Below are positions 55,301-64,000 of a DNA stretch of 64,000 bases, one piece after another. Both the position numbers and the translations under genes were made by a program. Source of the stretch: Glossina fuscipes (taxonomy: Eukaryota; Arthropoda; Insecta; Diptera; Glossinidae); assembly GCF_014805625.2 (NCBI RefSeq), contig NW_023998415.1, positions 16,518,841 through 16,582,840 on the forward strand, in the 5' to 3' direction. Each line of letters opens with the position of its first letter. Within the stretch, counting starts at the first letter, position 1. The notes under the pieces were generated by a model. It searched no databases and had not been told where the DNA came from. It worked only from the letters and a program-made list of their open reading frames with translations.

Positions 55301-57893
55301 TATCTAGTATTATTATAAACATCAATTCATATTGCATTTCCTTTCTGAAGTCCACTTTTACAAGAAAATTTTGCAAAGCACTTTACTTTTCCCAACTCTA
55401 AAGAGGACGCATCTATTTCACTGTCTAGCTAAAAAACGTACTAAAGCAACATAAAAGCTCGCAACATTTTACTACAAAACTAACTCGCATGCGATTCCGT
55501 GGGAATTAATTTTGAACTGTGTTACGAAAACGTGGTGTGAGCACTGTGGAAGTTACCTTTTACATTTTGTATGGCATAGAACGGAAAAATTAATCTCACG
55601 CCTATTTTTCCATATATGCAAATATGGATATATGTATATGTATGCATATATGTAGATATATATTCTATATAAATACACATCTACGCATAGTAGTCTGTCC
55701 TCTTGTAGGACATGTATGCGAATAAAATTGTTACATCTGTAGATTTTCATTCATATCCACGATCGAAAGTTGCAGATATATTAGATATGTCCTTCTGTTC
55801 GTTATAGTCAGAAATATACGTCAAATATCTTGTAAAGTATATATATACATATATATTGTGGGACTCGAGTCGATTTAACAGTATCCATTTGTCCGTCCCT
55901 ATCTCTGTGTATGTGCACTTGTGTGATTCGCTATGCGAAGATTGAAATGAAACATATACCGTTTTAGTTTATGCACACAATGCGATGCAGTGAATAAATT
56001 ATTACAATCCGCTCACGAGAACCTAAAAAGTGTAGTTTTATGAGAGTTTCGGAAATCGGTAAAAATATTTATTAACACCAGCTAAAAGATCAATATAAAA
56101 TTGTTTATGTCGACAAACGTTCACAATAAATTAAATATTTTTCAATACAAATCGCACTCGTATAATGAGATATTTGTAAAACATGGTTTCGCTGCAATCC
56201 AGTACAAAATTTGAGATTACATATTGTTATTATACGAGCGTGATGATACAACACAATAAGACTAGAAATAACTAATTAAGGGAAGTTTCAACTAACTTTG
56301 TAAAAAAACAAAAATAAATAAATTAAATAAATTAATTATTAAAATTAAATTTAATGAAAATTTTTCTCTTTTTTTGTTTTATTATGAAGTTTACTTAGTT
56401 TCTCATTTATATGTAGATTTGGTACGCAATTTCAATCTATCACACCACGTTAGGATATTATATCTAAGTTTAAATTATATTATTTTATTATATTCTTTTC
56501 TTTTTTTGTTTTTAATTAATGAAAAACTTTCGTATAGCACACTGGTACGAATTGACCGTGCTATATGAGGGAGACGCCTGTATATATTGATTTGAGGTGA
56601 ATTGATGATCAGGCCTGTTTTTTTTTTTTTTTTTTTATTTATTCGCTTTCTCACTATACTGCCAACCTATAGGAAGAGATGTAGCTTATTGTTAAACTGA
56701 ACGTGATAAGAAAAAGAGCGAATATGCGACCATGCTGTGGACACAGTCTCACCGTCCGACCTATACGTATATATGTACATATATTTACTTGTTTATATGT
56801 AATGAATTAACTTCATAGATAATATTTTGTGTATTCGCTTACAGTAGGTTCGAGTAAGCATCAAATATTCCTCAGCTTAGTTATGTATTTGATCAGTAGA
56901 TTTGGGGATCTATGCGGACTATATAAAGGAAAATTTAATTCCTTAAGAAGCGAAGAATTAATCTTGATTAGATTAGCTATAACTCAAAACAAGGGAACAA
57001 GCTTGAAAATTATCGAAAACTTTATTCTTTTCGATAGCATATTGATAGCACATCAAAAAATTGAAATCCATTATTGCTTTACATGACTGATATTCCAGAC
57101 TTGCTTCAATAAATAAAAAAACAATATTTCCTATCGATTTATTGATTAGTGTAATTCATCGTAAAATGCTGCATTACTACAACATTGTTATTAACTTTGA
57201 TAGTAGGACTCTTATCTTCTCATTATTCTTTCTTTTATATTTACATTTTAGGCTGTGCAACGTAAAACTCTTGATATCAAGATAAATCAAGTGCATCAAG
57301 CTAAAGCCAATCAATACAATATACCCAAGCCACCAGGTAGTTCAAATAATACGACAAACAATGGTGGTAATAATTCCTTTTTTGACGACAACATATTTGG
57401 CAAAAAATCGCAACAGCAACAGCAGCAACAACAGCAGATGCAAGTGCAAGAAGAAATTGATTTACAAGCCCTGGAAGAACAAGAAAAAGTGATTAGAGAA
57501 TTGGAGGTAAGGAAAAGGGGAAAATAGCTATAAATAAAAAAAATTGTGACAAATTTATAATGATTTCAATTTTTCTAGAATAACATTGTCGGTGTTAATG
57601 AGATTTATAAGAAATTAGGAGCCATGGTTTACGAGCAAGGCTTAACCGTCGATTCTATAGAGTCATCAGTTGAACAAACTAGCGTTTTTGTATCCCAAGC
57701 AGCAGATAATTTACGTAAAGCTAGTTCTTATAAGGTACGAGAGAATATATTTTCCAAAAATTATTTCAAAATTCAATTAATGCGTTTGCTTTTTTAGAAT
57801 AAAATACGCAAGAAGAAATTGATATTGTTTAGCATTTTAACTGTGGTTGCTGTGCTGATATTGATCGTAATGATAATGCAATTAAGGAACTAA
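52326..57893 (+). CDS. avl: Endosomal Qa-SNARE syntaxin 7 (avalanche)
   Basis: Syx7/avalanche is the Qa-SNARE for fusion at early endosomes. Six exons: 52326-52461, 52529-52598, 52727-52871, 57252-57506, 57579-57734 and 57798-57893. All are GT-AG and in phase, giving 285 residues. The ATG is the first one after an in-frame stop (52272). An N-terminal Gly run (GMGGGGG) precedes the Habc helices (FQRLAQIIATSIQKIVQN to FTTAITAFQAVQRK). The linker has an Asn-rich stretch and nine Gln. The SNARE motif begins EEQEKVIRELENNIVGVNEIY; the zero-layer Gln is residue 222 in MVYEQGLTVDSIE. A basic KIRKKK leads into a C-terminal anchor (about 262-282, LILFSILTVVAVLILIVMIM), ending QLRN. Intron 3 (4380 bp) carries a dead Tc1-like element. 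ATTAAA at 58022 may be the poly-A signal. Confidence 0.96.
54305..54524. repeat. Two tandem copies of a 107-bp segment
   Basis: The segment starting cgatataactacttagcg (54311) recurs at 54418 as cgatataaccactaagca. 'gcttcgacttctgtagggatggatgaaattcat' is almost unchanged in both, with further matches to 'gggacatt'. It lies at the 3' end of the Tc1-like element and probably duplicates its terminal part. Confidence 0.75.
54330..55290 (-). pseudogene. Dead Tc1-like transposase in avl intron 3
   Basis: A coding remnant of a Tc1-family DDE transposase, antisense to avl. On the minus strand a Tc1-type central segment (55216-54911) reads SPRTVHRHLLGANPRGRIFRK, then PLLRKDHLEKRK...HKNWF. This parallels the T-V-R-R-L...GL.GR...KP.L...H...R pattern of Tc1 transposases. 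Further down, after stops and frame breaks, the D-N-S-P-K-H block (the DN.PKH catalytic motif) lies near 54650. Stops interrupt every frame, so it cannot be active. I could not place its inverted terminal repeats. Confidence 0.7.
57408..57437 (+). repeat. CAG/CAA (poly-Gln) tract in the avl linker
   Basis: Nine to ten CAA/CAG codons in exon 4 encode nine consecutive Gln in the linker between the Habc bundle and the SNARE helix. The mixed codons suggest moderate age rather than pure slippage. Confidence 0.8.
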
Positions 57894-58271
57894 TTACTGA
57901 TTATTATTTTTATTTATGTTTATATGTAATATCATCATAATGTGTATAAAAAAAAAAAAAAAAAAAAAAACAAATTAGAAAAAAAAAAAACAAATGGGAA
58001 CCAAAATTAACACTTGAGTGTATTAAACGATTACGAATGTTATTATATAAACTAAACCAAAACGATACAAGCGAAGACATTCCTCTTCCTAAGGATTAAT
58101 CAGCCAAAAATTTTGCGGAAGAAACATAAAGGAGAAATCAAATAATCTCAAATGAATTAAAACGTCCTTAACTACATTGATCACAAACATACTTATAGAA
58201 TTCAATTTCATTTATTATGTATTTCTGTGTACGTGGTTTAGGTCATCTATTCTTTGTTTATTCTTATTTTA

Positions 58272-58309
<38 letters not shown>

Positions 58310-59184
58310 CTTCTAGAAGAACCAAAATTGTACTACATCAAAAATATTATCCAAATATTTATTTTATTCATAATTTATTCAGAGTTTAGCTAAATTTTTA
58401 TTTATTATCTGCTTTATTCATATTTAATTAGAGTATTTTTGTTTTTAAATTTCTTTAACTTTCGAATCGGATACATTATCATCTTATTTTTATATATTGT
58501 AGTAATTCATGAATACAAATACGATAATATTTGAAAGTAATTATAAATTGATTAATGAAGAAATTAATAAAAAAATAATTACATTTTAAATACAATAAAA
58601 TAATTTTATTTATTCCTAGTGAACTTATTTATAATCTTGTACTTTACCTTTTTGAAGTCGAACGTCGCTTTGTGTAAAAATATGCATTGTATTTACCGAA
58701 AATATTTATTTTTGTTTTTTTTTTTTTTTTTTTTTATATAAGGATATACAGAGTTGAGGGCGTCTAAGAGGATTTTTTGGTCCATCGTTACTTGAAATCC
58801 TCAAAGCCAGAAAACTTAATGAAAATAGTCGCCAAAAAAAAAGAAGAAGCATAACATTTAGTGCTGTATTGGGATTTAAGCACTATGCCTACGAAATGTT
58901 TGGGGTGACGGGTCTCAGTATCTCTTGCAGTGACTTTTCATCCAATTTCAAGTAGAGAACATTTCGCCGACAAGTTTCATAGCCGTATTTAAATGCAGTT
59001 AAGAGGGAGTTTAGGTCTTTAACTGCAATCGGATAGTTGGCCCCCGTTTGCTCGGACATGTGTTGCTCCATTATTTAAGCAATTAAAAAGTCAAAGGAAG
59101 CTCTCGCTGCATAATTTTTAGAGTAGCAAACATAAATGAGCAGCTCCTGTATTTTTGTATGCTGCACGTATGCTGTACGGAAGA
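57894..59184. other. avl 3' flank
   Basis: AT-rich, with A runs at about 57949-57970 and 58277-58305 and a T run at about 58716-58735. A 60-codon minus-strand frame (59071-58889) starts at an ATG in good context (aataATGG) and is free of low complexity. It is described among the findings. Confidence 0.4.
58889..59071 (-). CDS. Possible small ORF of 60 codons, uncertain
   Basis: It begins MEQHMSEQTGANYPIAVKDL and carries a helix-like stretch (LLTAFKYGYETCRRNVLYLK) before a stop. The pattern of spaced aromatic and aliphatic residues with one Cys loosely recalls the Orange domain of Hes-type repressors, but the match is weak. No intron boundary, promoter or second exon was found. It may be a gene fragment, a small protein or chance. 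Confidence 0.2.
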   Translation of the reverse strand: MEQHMSEQTGANYPIAVKDLNSLLTAFKYGYETCRRNVLYLKLDEKSLQEILRPVTPNIS

Positions 59185-59455
59185 TATATTAAGTTTGTGC
59201 GAAAGTATGCGACACTGAGAAGAACTTGAGATAGGCATACATTTTATTATACCGATCGATTCTTATATCCTAGTGCACTTGACGCACGCATAGTATATTA
59301 AGTTTGTGCGGACGTATGCGACACTGAGAAGTACTTAAGATAGGCATACCTTTTACTATACCGATCGATTCTTATATCCTAGTGCGCTTGACGCACGCAT
59401 AGTATATTAAGTTTGTGCGGATGTATGCGACACTGAGAAGTACTTAAGACGGACA
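59185..59455. repeat. 109-bp tandem repeat, about 2.5 units
   Basis: Units start with tatattaagtttgtgcg at 59185, 59294 and 59403, exactly 109 bp apart. They share 'gtatgcgacactgagaag', 'ataccgatcgattcttatatcctagtgc' and 'cttgacgcacgcatag'. Units 2 and 3 are nearly identical; unit 1 is slightly diverged. No open frame runs through. Confidence 0.9.
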
Positions 59456-59881
59456 TAAGTAAAAAATGAAATTTCTTTTAAAAAGATTCATATCAGCATA
59501 TAGATTACGTGAAGCTTCCGCGTTAATAAGATCTGCACAGACAGATGGTGAGAGGACAATTGCAAACGTATTTGTGAATGTTGGCGATAAGCAGATTTAA
59601 TTGCTTACACACCGTCCTTATGACGGAGGAATATCTGGAAACAGTTTGCAATTCTGTTTGATAAAAAAAAAAAGAAAAAAAACAAAAAGAAAGAGAGCAG
59701 AATGTCTCTTAATGAGAGAAAGCTCCAATTAATGTAACTAAGCGATTTATCACATATCAAAATGAGGCGCATGTCATCAAGTGCAATACATAGGACGATA
59801 TGCACACACTTACCTTTAAAATAGTTTGATCTCATCACCATTAACCATATCAATAATCGTAATGATCTTCATTATCGATGA

Positions 59882-59914
<33 letters not shown>

Positions 59915-62599
59915 GATATGATTATAATTTTTTATACTCTATAAATAAAAATTTGCTCTGTCATGTTTACAAATACAGCCAAGTTTTGTGTTTGTGTTTT
60001 TTTTTTTTTATTCTTCTTCTTCTGGATTTTTTTTTTTAAAGAATATCACACCACACACGCGCTGGTATTTCAAGTATGATCCCCCAAACAAAGCGTACAG
60101 CTAAGGGGGATTCCGTTTCAAGTGCATTCAATTCAACTCAATGTAGTATTTACGTTCATTTTTGTCCTCTTTACTTTATTGGATAAAGAAAAATTATTTA
60201 CATTTCTGGTCATCACACTTATGGTGTGTATGCTTATAAGCGTGTATATGTTAAGCTGCTAAAGTGTTGAGGTAAAAAGGAAAAATAAAACTCGTGCATT
60301 ATATTTAATGATGCAATTTTTCTTATTTTCTTATTTTCTGGTGATGTTTGCGCTTTTCAAAGTGCTGAAAAGTTGAAACTTCATGATATTGGTTATCATT
60401 GTTGCAGCGTGATGCAGCAGATATCATTCATTAGGTTGGAAATTAAAAGCGATCTCACTTCAAGTGATTCAGACATAAGCGGATATCTATTCTGTCAAAA
60501 AAGTATAAGGAATTTTCTATAATTCATTTAATCGTTATATCAAAAAGTAATCACTCTTTAGTAATATTAGTGTTTATGTATGTATGTCCGCAAAATCATT
60601 TAACTAAAATAATTTCTTTTATTAGTTACACAAAACAAAGCAGAAAATCATTATCATTTAAACTTCAGCAAGACACTTTCGTTTACCTGTATACCGGTCT
60701 TTGTCCATAGCCGGGCATTGCGGCATTTCGATGTTCGATGTTGTTCGGCATAAAGTATCGCGCATTTCGTTTCGTTCCGAATGAGTTCAAACTCCTGTAT
60801 CCCCATTTACAATTTGCGGCCAAAAACTCGACATTAATTCTTAGAATTTTTTCCTTCCACCCAATCTAACATCAAGTCAACTAAGAAGCCAGAGGAAAAA
60901 GTCAAAGAAAGCAAGGCACTCTAAGCTTTAACAAGTGGGTTAAGTGTAGTACAGGTTAGTATATTTTAGAAAAGCTACACATATAAGTTTTCATGATTGA
61001 CTTAAAAATCTTTTTACGTTACGTAATTCCGTTCACTTTTTTGACAGAATGCTTACATGTAATGGAATATTTATAGAAATTAATTATGTTTAAATAATTC
61101 ATGTACTTATGCATGTAAGTTCGTTCATCAATCAAATTTTTTGCATTTTGCTCAAATCTAGAGAAACAATTTTATTACAATTATTGCAAGAATTCTGATC
61201 GCCTTTTTAAATTAGAACAAAAAGTATTTTAGGGCTTCAAAATTATTTAGAAGTGTTCGTGCAATTGAAATAAACGCAATCAAAACAGGTGCCATAGAGA
61301 TCAGGAGTCAGGGAGAGGACTCATTGAACTTGAATCGAATTGTACGTTAGCTTATTAGCTTAGTACAGCTTACATCGAATAATCAATGAGTAGATTTTGT
61401 TGTATTTTATTCGCACGCAATGTTTTCTCTTTTAAAAGTATAAATTTAATTTTTAAAAGTCTATAGAAATCTTTTCTTAGTTAATTTGATTCCTAGCAGC
61501 AATTTGACAGGAGATAATTTTGCATTAAAATTGTAAATTGTTCTTGTATTGGAAAGTACATCGATATCGACTATAGGTTATAAAGTGCTGGAACAACTGG
61601 TTTCCTTGACATTGCTACACAAACTTTCCTAATAGAGTTATACTAAGCTTGCCAGAAAAGACAAACTAGGGAACTTTATTAGTTTTCTTCGCCATGAAAG
61701 GCAATTCAATTAACAATAACAATAATCATTAATAAGATCGAACTTGAAAAAGGTTAAGAATTATCTTTTGTAAGGAAATAATTTATAAACTCGTATAAAT
61801 GGCGAGATGACTGACGGATATGACTTACGAATTAAATATTTCGGCGAGTGTTGATAGAAAAGTTTGATGCTTTAACTGCTACACATTTTATTCACTACAA
61901 ATGAAGACGGATTGAAGATTACGATACATTACGAAAAGGCAACATGTGACGTTACGTAGACCAATATTAGAATATGATGTGTAGATACGGTCTCCATCCT
62001 ATCTCCTATCGCTGTTATGCGGAAGTGATCGAATCGATGCTCCCTTGTAACCTTAGCACTCCATGAAGATAGATTACTACTCATAGCATTACTCTCTGTG
62101 AAGAACCGTCAATTTCTATACTTGGAATCTCATACTTGATCAAATTGATCAGTGAAGTTATTGACTCTATATGAACGCTCCTGTTCGATACTCTCTGGAA
62201 GCTTAGTTAATGTAAAACCGATTACGAATTATTTACTTCTTTCTTCTTATTTCTTGCTAAGAATCCCAAGTGCGGGGATTCACAATCTAATCGTAATATA
62301 TCTGACATCATACTTGACATCAAAAATCAACTCTTCTAAAGGTTCGTACAATCAATGTCAATGTCGTACGTAGATGTAAATCAGTAGAATAATCAGTAAA
62401 TCAGCGTTGATTTATTGAACTTTCAAAACCCCCGGTGCAAAGAGCCACAATGGTGCTCACGTACTTTTTTATTACATTTTATTGAAATATTAATATATAG
62501 ATAAAGATGTGAATACTTTTGGCTCAGGGCCTTGTGCTGCTATAATGTTGAATTATGCTCGCCTCTCGAACTATTAACACAAATAGCCTAATTCAGCTG
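59456..62599. other. Intergenic DNA, nothing recognised
   Basis: An (ATT)n tract lies at about 59885-59912. I found no gene and no clear transposon. Confidence 0.45.
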
Positions 62600-62883
62600 A
62601 TATTTATGTGAATTGAATTGAAAAATGGCCAATTAATGTCCGTCTGACGTCTGTCCATGTAATTTTGTGCTCAAACTATAGGTCACAATTTTTGAAAATA
62701 TTCTGATGAAATTTGGTAAAGTGACGTGTTCTGATCCAAGGACGAACGCTATTGAATGTGGCTTCCTCATAAATATGTGGGAATAAAGATGTAATTGTTG
62801 TGTTCTATAATGAAAATAAGAATTGTGTTATACAATGTGATGTAGGATCGGCCTTACCCGACCATAATGTTCTTACTTGTTTA
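62600..62883 (-). mobile_element. DINE-1/mini-me-like dispersed repeat, copy F
   Basis: On the minus strand it begins aacaagtaagaacattatggtcggg, matching the head of copy B. It continues through 'ttcatcagaatattttc' and the GTCY core, seen on the plus strand as gtccgtctgacgtctgtccatg (62639-62660). This is a short, internally deleted copy. Confidence 0.7.
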
Positions 62884-63373
62884 TCGTACTAATTTTTGGC
62901 GTTTCATTGCGATCAAGTCAATTCAAATCATATCGACCGAATAAGTCTTCGCATTATTTTGCAATCGAAAATCGAAAGGAGAAGAAAACCGAAAGGAAAC
63001 TAAATCGAAATATTTCTTTTAGCTTAAGACACTGAACACTTTTTCTTATAAATAGTTATGAGAAAAAGAATTTCGTTAAAACCTTAATATAGTAAACATT
63101 TGGTTTAAGGATTTTGTTTATTGATGCTAATCCTGGTTTGTGTTCAAAGGGACAAAAAAAAAAAAAAAAAAAAAACAAGAGAATGCAACGAAAAATCTTC
63201 GAGTTATTTTCTATATTAATAATAATAATAATTTCGGGGGAGGGGGGATCTTTATTGATGTTGTTTGTGATTGACTGTCAATTCTAAAACTGAGCTGAGC
63301 TATGCTATTAAATGTCCATGTAGCTGTTGCACATTTTACGGATTTTCTATTATTCGTATTTCTTTAAGATAAC

Positions 63374-63408
<35 letters not shown>

Positions 63409-64000
63409 CATTTAATGAAAAGCGAATGCAAGAAGAAAGAAAGAAACAAACAGACCAAGCCAAGAATAAATAATGAGTAGTGAATAGTGTCTATATTATT
63501 AATTATTTACGTGTGTGTGTGTGCATATAGCTTCTAAGAAAATATGTAGATAGATTTGTCGATATTCTCTTGAATTAATAAATGTATCAACTTTGAAATT
63601 TTCGCAAATTATCAAAAGCCAAAGTGTTATAAATATTAAACAGGGTCGTAGCCTTCTATTAGATCGTGGGGGTCTTGCAACGTTTCGCACATGAATAAAA
63701 ACTAATGCGTTGATTTATTTATTACCTTGATTTCCTTACTTTATCAACCAAAATTACTATGCCCGCGTTGCTCGTTGATCTTTTGCTTTATCGTAGCATA
63801 TGAAACATATTGTGTTATAAACCAAGCGGCGCTAGAGCATAAATTCTTTTTTTTTTTTTTTACACAAATTTTCCCCCTTAAACTCTTTTCATTATTTATA
63901 TGATATTATATGTGCGAATGTCATCGTTACGTACCAATTTTTTAATTTATGCAGTCTGCCGTGCTTAAAACCCAAAGATTATTACTTAGCCCGTAACATG
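62884..64000. other. Intergenic DNA to the window end
   Basis: It contains A runs (63152-63174), (AAT)n at about 63213-63230 and the GAT repeat at 63374-63408. Nothing resembling a gene; the 63499-63690 minus frame is unremarkable. Confidence 0.45.
63374..63408. repeat. (GAT)n microsatellite
   Basis: About 11.7 perfect GAT units. Confidence 0.9.

Overview
The window is nuclear DNA from a higher fly (Diptera, probably Brachycera/Schizophora). The evidence is split genes with short GT-AG introns, proteins that read like close relatives of Drosophila proteins, and very AT-rich intergenic DNA full of microsatellites and poly-A/T runs. Degraded Tc1/mariner, tRNA-SINE and DINE-1/mini-me-like repeats also fit. 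The AT-richness would suit a calyptrate such as a tsetse or house-fly relative, but the species cannot be fixed from the sequence alone.

Layout: 1-19741 is a gene-poor repeat desert. It leads into the last coding exon of a TMEM230 homologue (19742-20093, +), whose upstream exon(s) I could not find. 20094-30024 is AT-rich, repeat-rich DNA with a tRNA-derived SINE and DINE-like fragments. At 30025-31618 (+) lies a two-exon gene for an acidic protein I do not recognise, with a PP1-docking-like KVSF motif. 31619-36355 is again intergenic, with a Tc1/mariner-type TIR element and a DINE-like copy.

The gene-dense core runs from 36.3 to 57.9 kb and holds four housekeeping genes as two divergent pairs. 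dre4/Spt16 (FACT histone chaperone, -, nine exons, 36356-41391) faces away from Nulp1/TCF25 (+, nine exons, 43045-46121). Arp3 (-, seven exons, 49336-51143) faces away from avalanche/Syx7 (+, six exons, 52326-57893). All four were assembled exon by exon with consistent phases and give full-length proteins of 1142, 705, 418 and 285 residues. The 4.4-kb third intron of avl holds a dead Tc1-like transposon. 57.9-64 kb is intergenic, with a 109-bp tandem repeat, a DINE-like copy and microsatellites.

The genes serve unrelated basic functions: chromatin transcription, ribosome quality control, actin nucleation, endosomal fusion and vesicle traffic. No operon-like or novel multi-gene system is visible. 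The points of most interest are the unrecognised acidic gene with its overlapping start-stop uORF, two SINE copies with clear matching target-site duplications, a deletion series of one TIR family, and a long Ser/Arg/His/Lys-rich tail on Spt16.
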